Shown: positions 54,115-63,007, numbered from the stretch's first letter. The stretch: DNA of 64,000 nt from Nocardia asteroides (GCF_900637185.1 NZ_LR134352.1:4454001-4518000), one strand, 5' to 3'. Notes: generated from the letters alone by a model not told the origin. Translations and numbers: made by a program.

Positions 54115-55026
54115 GTGCGGATCAACGTGCACGCCGCGGCCGTCGCGGTGACCGCCGGTACAGTCATCGCGCTCGCCACCGGCACCGCCCTCCCCGGCAC
54201 GACCGCGAGCAGGGCCGGAGCCGACCCCGGCTGCCCCGCCGTCTACGTTGTCGCGATACCGGGCACGTGGGAAACCGGACCGACACGGCACACCAGCGGT
54301 CCCGGCATGCTCGCCGGTGTCACCGACGGCCTGCCCGCGAGCGAACAGGTCGCTTACGTCGACTACCCCGCGACCGCCTTCCCCTGGGAGGGCAAGGTGT
54401 ACGGCGCATCGCAGAAGACCGCCGTCGACACCGCACGGGAGATGGTGCGCACCACCGCGGAGCGCTGCGCGAACACGACCTTCGCCTTGGTCGGATACAG
54501 CCAGGGCGCCGACGCCGCCGGTGACCTGGCCGCGGAAATCGGGCGGGGTCAGGGCGTGGTGCCCCCGGATCGGCTGTCAGCGGTCGGCTTGCTCTCCGAT
54601 CCACAGCGGTCTCAGGCCGATGCCCAGGTAGGCCCGCTCGCCGTCGGCGTCGGCGTGCGCGGGGCCCGACCGGGCGGGTTCGGGTCGATCACGTCCCGGG
54701 TCCGCACGATCTGCGCGGTCGGCGACCTCTACTGCTCCACCGACGACGAGGACTTCATCGTCGCCGTCGCCGCCGGCTTGGCCGCCGTCTCCGACGATCA
54801 CCCCGACGACCTCCCCCTCTACCGAACCAGAGCGGCCGACATGCTGGCCGCCCTGCGATCCGCCGACGAGCAGGGCGAGCTCAGCGAACAGACCCGGAAC
54901 GAGCGGGCCCGTCAGCTCGCGCACTTCTACGGATCCGGAACGCACATGTCCTACGGGAGCTATCCGGTAGGCGGCGGTCAGACCGCCGTGTCGTGGCTCC
55001 ACCACTGGCTCGCCGCTCTCGGCTGA
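54115..55026 (+). CDS. secreted cutinase-family hydrolase
   Basis: 303 residues, GTG 54115 with AGGAG 8 nt upstream. Signal peptide about 1-36. Triad: GYSQGAD (Ser129), AVGDLYC (Asp204), GSGTHMSY (His277), with disulfide cysteines around CPAVYVVAIPGTWE and IC...YC. Standard cutinase spacing, unlike the longer paralogue at 12759. Acts outside the cell on esters, possibly mycolate or triglyceride. The following small secreted-protein gene starts 54 bp later, same strand. Confidence 0.9.
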   Translation: MRINVHAAAVAVTAGTVIALATGTALPGTTASRAGADPGCPAVYVVAIPGTWETGPTRHTSGPGMLAGVTDGLPASEQVAYVDYPATAFPWEGKVYGASQKTAVDTAREMVRTTAERCANTTFALVGYSQGADAAGDLAAEIGRGQGVVPPDRLSAVGLLSDPQRSQADAQVGPLAVGVGVRGARPGGFGSITSRVRTICAVGDLYCSTDDEDFIVAVAAGLAAVSDDHPDDLPLYRTRAADMLAALRSADEQGELSEQTRNERARQLAHFYGSGTHMSYGSYPVGGGQTAVSWLHHWLAALG

Positions 55027-55079
55027 GCCACCACCCAGTCCCGCCCCGGGAATCTCCACCACCACCAGAAAGAACACCA

Positions 55080-55808
55080 ATGCGCATCACACGCCTCACA
55101 GCCGTCTCCGCGGCCCTGATCGGCGCGCTCGCCGTCGGCATCGGCACCGCCCATGCCGCGCCGCCCGAAGACCTCGGCGTCGTGCACTACACGACGACCA
55201 CCACCGACACGAACACCCTCATCCAGATCGACGCGGGCTCCCTGGTCGTCGAGGACGGTGCCCTGAAGGTCAAGGCGCCCGACGGCAAGGTCCTCGCCGG
55301 CACCGAACTGCGTTTCCGCGTCGATGAATTCGTCTTCCCCATCGAAGCCGAGATCAAGGAGCGGACCGCGACCCTGACACCGCAGTTCACCCTCGACAAG
55401 GCCCAGTATCAGCCGGTCGCGCTTCCGTACGAGGATCAGGCCACTTGGAAGAACGACTACGACCGCGAGAAGGACGCCTGGAGCCGCATGACCAGCACCA
55501 TCGGACTCGGTGCCTCGATTGGGGCGATCGCCGGCGGCATCGGCGGCGCGGCCGTCGGCTGCGTCATCGGCGGCGTCACCGGCGCTTCCCTGACCGGCGC
55601 CCTCGCCACCATGTTCAGCGGACTGCCCGCCGACGTTCAGGGCTGCATCGCGGGCGTCGCTGCAGGCGGCTTCCTCGGCGTGCTGGCAGGCCAGCTCTTG
55701 ATCGCAGCACCGGTGGCGATTTTCGCAGCGGCTCAGTACTTCACCACGATCAACCAGCCGTCCGTCCAGAGCGGACAGCAGCAGAAGAGCGAGCAGCAAG
55801 CGAAGTAG
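55080..55808 (+). CDS. secreted/membrane protein with glycine-zipper
   Basis: 242 residues from ATG 55080; signal peptide ends AHA. Beta-rich domain of about 110 residues (LVVEDGALKVKAPDGKVLAG, IKERTATLTPQF), then a Gly/Ala-rich hydrophobic region (GASIGAIAGGIGGAAVGCVIGG, glycine-zipper-like), another helix, and a Gln-rich end. The zipper suggests insertion in or pore formation at a membrane. Common in Nocardia; function unknown to me. Follows the cutinase gene. Confidence 0.75.
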   Translation: MRITRLTAVSAALIGALAVGIGTAHAAPPEDLGVVHYTTTTTDTNTLIQIDAGSLVVEDGALKVKAPDGKVLAGTELRFRVDEFVFPIEAEIKERTATLTPQFTLDKAQYQPVALPYEDQATWKNDYDREKDAWSRMTSTIGLGASIGAIAGGIGGAAVGCVIGGVTGASLTGALATMFSGLPADVQGCIAGVAAGGFLGVLAGQLLIAAPVAIFAAAQYFTTINQPSVQSGQQQKSEQQAK

Positions 55809-55824
55809 CGACCCGAAGCCCGGT

Positions 55825-55856
55825 GTGCCGGGCCGACCACATCATCGGCCCGGCAC
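55825..55856 (+). terminator. hairpin terminator
   Basis: Perfect 11-bp stem GTGCCGGGCCG (55825-55835) with CGGCCCGGCAC (55846-55856), 10-nt loop, 16 bp past the glycine-zipper gene. Confidence 0.6.
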
Positions 55857-55905
55857 GCCCGTCCAGACCCATGATCACCGGTTCGATGAAGAGATGGATC
55901 GCATC

Positions 55906-55919
55906 TGATACTTTCATCA
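55906..55919 (+). promoter_or_regulatory. operator motif site 7 (amidohydrolase gene)
   Basis: TGATACTTTCATCA, full match, framed as CTGAT...ATCAG, 145 bp before the amidohydrolase start. Confidence 0.55.
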
Positions 55920-56063
55920 GCGATTGGCGCATCGCTTCGCTCGATCAGCTCGATCGAGCCCTCCCCACCACGTGGCGCCGTCCGCCGCGGATTCCGTTCG
56001 TGCCGACCCGGCCGGGTGTGGATCCGCGATGCGACCGAACCGACCGAAAGGAAGAACGTACTC

Positions 56064-57224
56064 GTGAAGGAATCCGACACCCCGTCGCGCGCCGGCGTGA
56101 GCCGCCGCCGCATGCTCGGTGGCGCCGTCGCAGGCACCCTCGGCGTAGCCGCGGCGACAGCCCTGCCCCTCGGCTCGTCGACACAGTTCGGCGCGGCGGG
56201 AACGGCCCGCGCCCAGTACGCCGCGCCCACCGGCACGTACCGCATCGACCTGCATACGCACGTGCTGCCGCCGGATTACCGCGCGGCGCTGCTGTCGCAC
56301 GGGCACTTCACCGTCGGCGGCTACCCCACACCCGAGTGGTCGCCCGAGTCCGCGATGCAGTTCATGGACTACTACGGCATCCAGGCCCAGGCCCTGTCGG
56401 TCTCCGACCCCGGCGTCGGGTTCCTGGCGCCGGGCAAGGAAGCCAACGACATGGCTCGCTATTGCAACGAGTACGTCGCCGGACTCACCCGGCAGTACCC
56501 CACGCGCTTCGGCTCGTTCGCGGTGCTGCCCATGCCCGACATCGCCGCCTCGGTCGCCGAGGCGATCTACGCCCTCGATGTCCTGCACGCCGACGGCATC
56601 GTGCTGCTGTCCGCCTACCAGGGCGTCTACCTGGGCGACCCGCGCTACGAGCCCTTGATGATGGCGCTCAACCAGCGCAACGCCTACGTGTTCGTGCACC
56701 CCGCCGCGATCGCGGACGACGCCAAGCCCAGCCTGCCCCTGCCCGACTTCCTCATCGAGTACACCTTCGACACGACCCGGGCCGCGACGATGATGATGCT
56801 GACCGGTGTCACCAAGCGCTACCCCAACATCCGGTTCCAGCTCTCCCACGCGGGCGGCACGCTGCCGTTCCTGTCCTGGCGCGTCGGCGTCGCCTCCGAA
56901 ACCACGGTCGGCGAGAACTGGCCCCAGGGTCTGGACAAGCCGTCCCTGCTCGACGCGAAGGCGCAGATCTCGCGCTTCTTCTACGACACCGCGCTGAGCG
57001 GATCCAGCGCCGCGATGTCGGCGGTGTCGGCCGTGACGAGCCGCGATCACATCGTCTTCGGCTCCGACTGGCCCTTCAGCGCGACCACCCTGCCGCAGTC
57101 CGGCACCCACGACCCCGCTCCCGGACTCAGCGAGATCTTCGACGCCGAGCAGCGCATGGAGGTCGAGCATCACGCCCCGCTGCGACAGCTTCCCAGGCTG
57201 GCCGCGGCGATCAACGGGGGCTGA
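56064..57224 (+). CDS. Tat-exported amidohydrolase-2 family enzyme (ACMS-decarboxylase-like)
   Basis: 386 residues from GTG 56064 (GGAAG upstream). Tat signal: VSRRRMLGGAVAGTLG with cleavage near ARA. Metal-site motifs: IDLHTHVLPPDYR (HxH), VFVHPA (His), QLSHAGG (His), FGSDWPFS (Asp). Family members decarboxylate or hydrolyse ring-cleavage products, e.g. aminocarboxymuconate semialdehyde or gamma-resorcylate; they are normally cytosolic, so export by Tat is unusual. Operator site 7 precedes it. Followed by a terminator. Confidence 0.85.
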   Translation: MKESDTPSRAGVSRRRMLGGAVAGTLGVAAATALPLGSSTQFGAAGTARAQYAAPTGTYRIDLHTHVLPPDYRAALLSHGHFTVGGYPTPEWSPESAMQFMDYYGIQAQALSVSDPGVGFLAPGKEANDMARYCNEYVAGLTRQYPTRFGSFAVLPMPDIAASVAEAIYALDVLHADGIVLLSAYQGVYLGDPRYEPLMMALNQRNAYVFVHPAAIADDAKPSLPLPDFLIEYTFDTTRAATMMMLTGVTKRYPNIRFQLSHAGGTLPFLSWRVGVASETTVGENWPQGLDKPSLLDAKAQISRFFYDTALSGSSAAMSAVSAVTSRDHIVFGSDWPFSATTLPQSGTHDPAPGLSEIFDAEQRMEVEHHAPLRQLPRLAAAINGG

Positions 57225-57233
57225 CTCGGCGGC

Positions 57234-57267
57234 CCGCCGGGCGCACGCGATTCAGCGCGCCCGGCGG
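57234..57267 (+). terminator. hairpin terminator
   Basis: Perfect 11-bp stem CCGCCGGGCGC (57234-57244) with GCGCCCGGCGG (57257-57267), 12-nt loop, 10 bp past the amidohydrolase stop. Confidence 0.6.
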
Positions 57268-57324
57268 TATCCGAGCCGAAGTCGAGGAAAACTCCATCAC
57301 CATCGATTCGATCGCGGAGGGGTC

Positions 57325-58158
57325 GTGCCGACAATTCTCATCACCGGCGCAACGTCAGGTATCGGCCTGGAGTGCGCCACCCAACTCGCCCCCGGCGCGC
57401 ATCTGGTATTGGTCGGCCGCGACCAGGCCCGGCTGGACGCCGCGTCAGCGCGAGTCCGCGCGGCGGGCGCTGCCCGGACAGATGTGCTCCAAGCCGATTT
57501 CTCGTCGCTGGCGTCGGTACGATCGCTCGCGACGACCGTCCGTAGCCGTTATGACACCCTCGATGTCCTGATCAACAACGCGGGCGCGGTCTTCGCCGCG
57601 CGTACCCTGACCGAGGACGGCCACGAAGCGACCCTCGCCGTCAATCACCTCGCCCCCTATCTCTTCACGGAGTCGGTGAAACCTCTGCTGCTGTCCGCGG
57701 GATCGGCTCGGATCGTCATCACGGCCTCTACCGCGCACTACCGCGGCGAGGTCGACTTCGACGATCTCCCGCACCGGCACGGATACTCGATCATGTCGGC
57801 GTACGCGCGATCCAAGCTCGCCAACGTCATCTACGCCCGCAGCCTTGCCGCGGAACTCGAGGATTCCGAAGTGACCGTCAACGCGGTGCACCCGGGAATG
57901 GTGGCCACCGGCATATGGAACAAGGCGCCCTGGTTCGCCAGACCGATCGTGGCAGTGGTCAAGCGCGTCCACATGATCCCCGCCGCCGACGGGGCCCGCC
58001 GGCTCACCGAACTGGCCACGGATCCCGCTTTCGCCGGCGTGACGGGAGGCTATTTCGAGGACGGCGAGCTGCGTCTGCCCTCGGCGGCGGCGCAGGAGCC
58101 TGCTCTGGGGCAACGTCTGCGCGCGGCCGGTGACCGGCTGGTCGGCCTGCCCTCGTGA
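57325..58158 (+). CDS. short-chain dehydrogenase/reductase
   Basis: 277 residues, GTG 57325 with GGAGGGG. GATSGIG at residues 8-14, NNAG motif, ITASTAHY (Ser), and AYARSKLAN (Tyr-x3-Lys), all present. Resembles retinol-dehydrogenase/WWOX-like SDRs. Its stop overlaps the start of the response-regulator gene by 4 bp (GTGA), an odd partnership of enzyme and regulator. Confidence 0.88.
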   Translation: MPTILITGATSGIGLECATQLAPGAHLVLVGRDQARLDAASARVRAAGAARTDVLQADFSSLASVRSLATTVRSRYDTLDVLINNAGAVFAARTLTEDGHEATLAVNHLAPYLFTESVKPLLLSAGSARIVITASTAHYRGEVDFDDLPHRHGYSIMSAYARSKLANVIYARSLAAELEDSEVTVNAVHPGMVATGIWNKAPWFARPIVAVVKRVHMIPAADGARRLTELATDPAFAGVTGGYFEDGELRLPSAAAQEPALGQRLRAAGDRLVGLPS

Positions 58159-58874
58159 CGGAGTCCCGCACGGCGGTGACAGCTTCGAAACCGATTCTCG
58201 TGGTCGATGACGACGAGAACATACGCGAGTCGCTCGAACGCGGGCTGACGCTTCTCGGCTTCGAGGTGCAGACAGCAGCCGACGGGGTCGAGGCGATGCA
58301 CGCATGCAGAATCCACCGGCCCGCGGCGATCGTCCTCGACCTGCAGATGCCGAAACTCGACGGCCTGGGGGTGATCCGCGCGCTGCGTGCGCTCGGCAGT
58401 GACGTGCCCATCTGTATTCTCAGCGTGCGAACCAGCCTCACCGAGCGGGTGGCGGGCCTCGAGGCCGGCGCGGACGACTACCTCGTGAAACCGTTCATCC
58501 TCGAGGAACTCACCGCTCGCCTGCGCGCGGTACTGCGACGTACCCGCGGTCCACACGCCGTCGACACGCTCGCTGTCGAGATCGGCCCGCTGCGGATCAG
58601 CGACTCGGCTCGACGCGTCACGATCGCGGGCAGGGAAGTCACCCTGACCCGGCGTGAGTACGACCTGCTCCATATTCTCGCGCGGCACCACGGTCGGATC
58701 TTGAGCCGGGAACAGCTCCTCGAACTGGTGTGGGGATACAATTTTCCCACCCAGAGCAACGTGGTCGAGGTTTTCATCTCCCACCTCCGGCGGAAATTGG
58801 AATTCGGCGACCACGGTCGGCTGATCCACACCGTCCACGGCGCCGGATACGTCCTGAGAAACGACCTGGATTAA
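58155..58874 (+). CDS. orphan OmpR-type response regulator
   Basis: 239 residues, GTG 58155. Receiver: ILVVDDDENIRES, Asp62 in IVLDLQMPKLDG, YLVKPFI lysine. Winged helix: LTRREYDLLHIL...NVVEVFISHLRRKLE. No histidine kinase next to it. Its receiver is very like that of 53148-53915, so it may be phosphorylated by the kinase 5 kb away. Coupled to the SDR gene by a 4-bp overlap. Confidence 0.92.
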   Translation: MTESRTAVTASKPILVVDDDENIRESLERGLTLLGFEVQTAADGVEAMHACRIHRPAAIVLDLQMPKLDGLGVIRALRALGSDVPICILSVRTSLTERVAGLEAGADDYLVKPFILEELTARLRAVLRRTRGPHAVDTLAVEIGPLRISDSARRVTIAGREVTLTRREYDLLHILARHHGRILSREQLLELVWGYNFPTQSNVVEVFISHLRRKLEFGDHGRLIHTVHGAGYVLRNDLD

Positions 58875-58984
58875 ATTCTCCTCAGAATCCGGCGAGAAGA
58901 ATCTTCATATCTGCGCCGTAGGATCCGATTCGAGCCGGGCGTCGCCCGGCCGATCGGTCCTGCGACCGTATCCGATCACTCCTC

Positions 58985-60007
58985 ATGGAAAGAGACAAAG
59001 CGTTGATCGCGCTCGCCCGAATGACATTGCGGCTGTCCCTGTTCTCCTCGCTCGCAGTGCTTCTCGTCTATACGACGGTGCCGCGGGCGAACGCCGCCTT
59101 CGATCCGGCCGGCGTCGACTTCTGGGTCGATTCCGACATGGGCCCCGTCAAGAGCCGGGTATTTCGCGCCGCGGACGGAAATACGCAGCGCGTGGTCTAC
59201 GCCCTCGACGGTATGTGGGCGCGCGAAGACCTCAACGGGTGGGAAATCGAAACGGATATCGCTCGCACATTGACCGCGCACAATATCAACGTGGTGCTGC
59301 CGATCGGCGGGCAGTCCAGCTTCTACATGGACTGGGACCGCCCGTCGGATCTTCCGGCAACCTCGCCGTCCGACATCGCGGACAAGTCCGCGGCCTTCCC
59401 GGAGACCGGCCCAGGCAAGTCGTACACCTACACCTGGGAGACGCTGCTGACCCGGGTGCTGCCGGCCGCGCTCGACGAACGCCTCGGCCTGTCCCCGGTC
59501 CACAACGGCGTGGTGGGCCTCTCGATGGGCGGCAGCGCCGCGCTCGCGCTCGCGGCCCATCACCCCAACCAGTTCAGCTACGCCGCATCGTTGTCCGGCT
59601 ATCTCACCCCGTCGGCACCCGGCATGCGCGGCGCCATCGCCGCCGCGATGGCCAAGGCCGGCGGATACAACATCGCCTGCATGATCAGTTCGCCGACCTC
59701 GGACAAATGGGAACGGATGGATCCCATGTTCCTCGCGCCGGACTTGATCAAGAACGGGACCAGGGTCTGGGTGTCGGCCGCCACCGGAGTGCCGACCGAG
59801 GCGGGCGAACCGAGCAAGGCGGCCGCGGAAGGATCCGCGCTAGAGACCCTCTCCCTGAGCAACTCGCGGTCCTTCCAGGCGCGAATGACGACGCTGGGAG
59901 CGTCCACCGTGACCTACGACTTCCCGCCCGCCGGTGTCCACGCCTGGCCGTACTGGGAAGCCCAGGTGGGCAAGATGCTCCCGACCCTGTCCAGCGCCAT
60001 CGGCTGA
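58985..60007 (+). CDS. antigen-85-type mycolyltransferase/esterase
   Basis: 340 residues, ATG 58985 (no clear ribosome site; TTG 59003 with AAAGAGA upstream is possible). Signal peptide ends ANA at about 37. Ag85 motifs: SDMGPVKSRV, VYALDGMWAREDLNGWE, LPIGGQSSFYMDW, nucleophile GLSMGGSAAL (Ser180), and GVHAWPYWE (His319). These exported enzymes move mycolic acids between trehalose and arabinogalactan. Its presence is the best sign that the host makes mycolic acids. Confidence 0.92.
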   Translation: MERDKALIALARMTLRLSLFSSLAVLLVYTTVPRANAAFDPAGVDFWVDSDMGPVKSRVFRAADGNTQRVVYALDGMWAREDLNGWEIETDIARTLTAHNINVVLPIGGQSSFYMDWDRPSDLPATSPSDIADKSAAFPETGPGKSYTYTWETLLTRVLPAALDERLGLSPVHNGVVGLSMGGSAALALAAHHPNQFSYAASLSGYLTPSAPGMRGAIAAAMAKAGGYNIACMISSPTSDKWERMDPMFLAPDLIKNGTRVWVSAATGVPTEAGEPSKAAAEGSALETLSLSNSRSFQARMTTLGASTVTYDFPPAGVHAWPYWEAQVGKMLPTLSSAIG

Positions 60008-60027
60008 ATCATTCATGTCCGATTCAG
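60004..60027. terminator. terminator-like hairpin over convergent stop codons
   Basis: CTGAATC (60004-60010) with GATTCAG (60021-60027), 7-bp stem, 10-nt loop. It covers the stop codons of both the mycolyltransferase and the TetR gene. Confidence 0.4.
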
Positions 60028-60650
60028 ATCTCGGGCAGGGCGCGCCGGCTGATGTCACGCGCCTCGTCCGTGCTCAACCCGAGCATCCGCAGCAGGTCTT
60101 CGGCCACCTGATCGACGGCCGCCGCGTCGTCGCGAGCCGGCTGTTCGTGCAGCAACTGCCCGAGGCACAACGCGGCGCCCGACACGATCACCAGCGCGAG
60201 TTCCGCATCGCGGACTACGAAACGTCCCGCGCGCACACCTGATTCGATGTCGCGGCGTGCTCGCGCGGCCACGCCCTTGTCCGACCCCGCGTAGACGAGC
60301 CCCTCCGCGAGCAGAACCTTGCTCGCGGTGGGTTCACGCCGATGGAACCGACCCGCCAGGCGGAAGCTCTGCGCGAAGACATGCGCTGGATCATCGATCC
60401 CGGCCGTCAGCTCGTCCAGCGTTCCCCCGAGCCGGTCGAGAACCTCGCCCACCGCCACCTGCAGCAGCTCCTCCCGGCTGGAGAAGTGGTTGTAGAACGA
60501 TCCCATGCCGACGTCGGCCGCCTGAGTGATCTCCAAGATCGGGGCATTGAGCCGACCCTGGGCGATGAAGACCTGTGCAGCCGCTACGAGCGCGGCGCGG
60601 GTTCGCGCTTTTCGCCGCTCCAGACGATTGGTACCCGCAGTGTCTTCCAT
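60024..60650 (-). CDS. TetR-family regulator
   Basis: 208 residues from ATG 60650 (GGAGGGCG upstream); GTG 60662 would remove that ribosome site from the leader. Helix-turn-helix: LVAAAQVFIAQG, ITQAADVGMGSFYNHF. Divergent from the dioxygenase/FAH operon with three motif sites between, so it is a prime candidate to bind them. Closely resembles the TetR at 63008 (shared DAADVGFGSFYNHF-type helix), which suggests a duplicated regulator flanking the same operon. Confidence 0.9.
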   Translation of the reverse strand: MEDTAGTNRLERRKARTRAALVAAAQVFIAQGRLNAPILEITQAADVGMGSFYNHFSSREELLQVAVGEVLDRLGGTLDELTAGIDDPAHVFAQSFRLAGRFHRREPTASKVLLAEGLVYAGSDKGVAARARRDIESGVRAGRFVVRDAELALVIVSGAALCLGQLLHEQPARDDAAAVDQVAEDLLRMLGLSTDEARDISRRALPEI

Positions 60651-60693
60651 CGCGCCCTCCACATCCGATCCGTCGACGCAGACCTCGCATCAA

Positions 60694-60770
60694 TGATGGC
60701 TATCTCATACTTGACGCTATCATCCAACCAGCCTTGACTGATCACTACGTCTTGAATGATGATATCGTCA
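60694..60770. promoter_or_regulatory. operator cluster (three sites) before the second dioxygenase operon
   Basis: 60757-60770: minus strand TGACGATATCATCA, full match. 60712-60725: plus strand TGACGCTATCATCC, one mismatch. 60694-60707: minus strand TGAGATAGCCATCA, two mismatches. TTGACT (60734-60739) with TGATGA 17 bp on is a possible promoter, covered by the full-match site. Confidence 0.55.
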
Positions 60771-60791
60771 GTTGAGCGTAAGGAGTCACGG

Positions 60792-61928
60792 ATGCACGGC
60801 CGTCGCGACGCACACGCGGGAGTCCACAGCGAACTCGGCGCATTACCCGGCGAACACCCCGGCAGACATCAGAATCCCGTCATCAAGGTCCTCGACCTCG
60901 CCTGGCTGGAATTCGAGAAGCCCGATCTGGAACGCGCCGAGACCTTCGCCCACGCGTTCGGCTTCCGCACCGCGCATCGGGACCAGCACGAACTGCAACT
61001 CCGTGGCGCCCACACCGGGGCTCCGTGTGTCCGGATCCGCCGCGGCGGCACCTCACGGTTCACCGGCCTCGCCTTTCACGCAGCCGATCCCGCCGATCTC
61101 GAGCGCCTGGCAACAGCCCTCGACACCAGACCGTTCCCGCTCTCCGAATCACTCGGTGGCCGGGCGGTCGTTACGACGGACCCCAGCGGACTCCGGGTGC
61201 GCGTGGTCGCCGAGACGCATCCGCTCGATCCCCTGCCGACCCCTGCCCCACTGGACTGGAACCGAGGAGACGAGGCGACACGAATCAACCGGCCACAACG
61301 GCCGCCACGCGAGCCGTCGCCGATCCAGCGACTCGGGCACGTCGTCGTGCAGACCACGCGATTCCGGCAGACCCTCGACTGGTACCTCCGATACCTGGGC
61401 CTCATCGTCAGCGATTTCCTCTACTACGCCGGGCAACGCCACCGAGGCCCGGTCATGAGCTTCATCCGCTGCGACCGCGGGCCGGTCCCGACCGATCACC
61501 ACACCCTCGCCCTGACCCTCGGACCGAGCAACAGGTACGTGCATTCGGCCTTTCAGGTCCCCGACCTGGACACCCTCGCGGCGGGCGGCGCCTATTTGCA
61601 CGACCATGGCTATCGCCATTCCTGGGGCATCGGCCGGCACGTCCAGGGCAGTCAGATCTTCGACTACTGGCGCGATCCGGACGGGTTCCTGGTGGAGCAT
61701 TTCAGCGACGGCGACCTGTTCGACAACACCGAAGCACCCGGCTGGGCACCGATGACCGCCTCGGGTCTCGCGCAGTGGGGACCACCGGCCACCGCCGACT
61801 TCCTCGGCGTCGCACCCGGCCGGCACGCCGCGGCAGAACTCGGCGCGATATTCGGCGCACTCCGCGACGAGAACAACGAATTCGACCTCGGCCGCCTCGC
61901 CGGCCTGATGAAAGTAGCTCGCTCATGA
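60792..61928 (+). CDS. extradiol dioxygenase-like VOC protein (second copy)
   Basis: 378 residues from ATG 60792 (AGGAG 7 nt upstream); the ATG at 60756 lies inside an operator and is rejected. Two VOC domains; iron ligands likely in RLGHVVVQT, YVHSAFQVPDLD and FLVEHFSDG. It has an unusual N-terminal tail rich in His (MHGRRDAHAGVHSELG) and a C-terminal helix. Resembles 2,3-dihydroxybiphenyl dioxygenases. The stop overlaps the FAH gene by 4 bp (ATGA), so cleavage and hydrolysis are coupled. Confidence 0.85.
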   Translation: MHGRRDAHAGVHSELGALPGEHPGRHQNPVIKVLDLAWLEFEKPDLERAETFAHAFGFRTAHRDQHELQLRGAHTGAPCVRIRRGGTSRFTGLAFHAADPADLERLATALDTRPFPLSESLGGRAVVTTDPSGLRVRVVAETHPLDPLPTPAPLDWNRGDEATRINRPQRPPREPSPIQRLGHVVVQTTRFRQTLDWYLRYLGLIVSDFLYYAGQRHRGPVMSFIRCDRGPVPTDHHTLALTLGPSNRYVHSAFQVPDLDTLAAGGAYLHDHGYRHSWGIGRHVQGSQIFDYWRDPDGFLVEHFSDGDLFDNTEAPGWAPMTASGLAQWGPPATADFLGVAPGRHAAAELGAIFGALRDENNEFDLGRLAGLMKVARS

Positions 61929-62863
61929 CCCACACCGTCCTCCGGACGATCGACGGCTGGTGGCTGCGCACCGACGCGGGCGCGGCCCGCATCGAGACCG
62001 GCGCCACCACCACCGCGGAACTGCTCGCCGACCGGGCCGCGATCGTTGATGCCGCCGACAGCGCCGCCCTGGTTCCGGTCGACGAACTCGTACCGCTGTC
62101 GCCGGTGACGGCCCCGTGCCGCGTGGTCGCCCAGATGACGAACTTCGCTTCCCACGTACGGGATTCCGGCGGCGATCCCGATTCGGTGCCACTCACCTTC
62201 TTCCGGAAGGCATCGGGATCGATCAGCGGGCCCTACGACGATGTCCTTCGTCCGAGCCATGTGCGGCTGCTGGACTACGAGGTCGAAATCGGGCTGGTGT
62301 TCGGCAGAGAATTGCCCGTCGGCACCGAGGTCGACGCCGGCAATCTCGCCGACTACATCGCCGGGCTCGTCGTCACCAACGACATCTCCGCGCGCGACGT
62401 GCAATTGCCGCAAACCCAGTACTACGAGGGCAAGTCGTATCCGACCTTCACCCCGACGGGACCCGCGCTGGTTCTCCTGGAAGACGGCGAGCTCGATCGA
62501 TTCACCGACCTGCGGCTGCGACTGTGGGTCAACGGCGACAAGCGCCAGGACATGACCGTGGCCGACATGATCTACCGGCCGCTCGAGACGGTGCGGGCGC
62601 TGTCCCGGTTCCAGCGCATGGACCCCGGCGACCTGCTGCTCACCGGCACGCCCGTGGGGACCGCGATCAGCGCGCCTGCCAAGCCGGTGGAGATCCTCGG
62701 CGCGATGCTCCCACCCAAGCTCAAATGGAAACTGTTCTTCGACCGCCAAGCCAAGAATCCGAGGTATCTCCAGGACGGTGACGTCATCGAAGCGACGATC
62801 GGCACCGACGACGGAACCATCGACCTCGGCACGCAACGCACCACTGTGCGATACGCGCGATAG
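61925..62863 (+). CDS. fumarylacetoacetate hydrolase family protein
   Basis: 312 residues. Conserved FAH core: YEVEIGLVFGRELP (metal Glu pair), VTNDISARDVQLPQTQY (Asp), GKSYPTFTPTGPALV, and LLTGTPVGTAI. Acts on ring-cleavage products: hydrolysis of acylpyruvates, or isomerisation or decarboxylation of 2-oxo-heptadienoates. Together with the dioxygenase upstream it forms a two-step ring-opening module distinct from the 38.6-45 kb operon, possibly for a second ring of the same compound. Confidence 0.88.
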   Translation: MTHTVLRTIDGWWLRTDAGAARIETGATTTAELLADRAAIVDAADSAALVPVDELVPLSPVTAPCRVVAQMTNFASHVRDSGGDPDSVPLTFFRKASGSISGPYDDVLRPSHVRLLDYEVEIGLVFGRELPVGTEVDAGNLADYIAGLVVTNDISARDVQLPQTQYYEGKSYPTFTPTGPALVLLEDGELDRFTDLRLRLWVNGDKRQDMTVADMIYRPLETVRALSRFQRMDPGDLLLTGTPVGTAISAPAKPVEILGAMLPPKLKWKLFFDRQAKNPRYLQDGDVIEATIGTDDGTIDLGTQRTTVRYAR

Positions 62864-62866
62864 TCA

Positions 62867-62886
62867 CCCGAACCAGCACGTTCGGG
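62867..62886 (+). terminator. hairpin terminator
   Basis: CCCGAAC (62867-62873) with GTTCGGG (62880-62886), perfect 7 bp, 6-nt loop, 3 bp past the FAH stop. Confidence 0.5.
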
Positions 62887-63007
62887 CCGAAATACGCGCC
62901 TCGGTGACAGATCCGGCCCTAGCCGCCATCATCACAAATCTGCGTACGAATCGGTACTGAATCTACGATCAGTTATGATTCTTGCGGCAACTCGAGGTGG
63001 AGGGCAG

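Noticed and set aside
45081..60770. Repeated GATGAT/TCATCA motifs as a CRISPR or transposon end
   Set aside because: Copies are kilobases apart, in both orientations, and sit in promoter regions, so an operator is the better explanation.
60756..60791. Earlier ATG (60756) as start of the second dioxygenase
   Set aside because: It lies inside the full-match operator and lacks a ribosome site; ATG 60792 has AGGAG at proper spacing.
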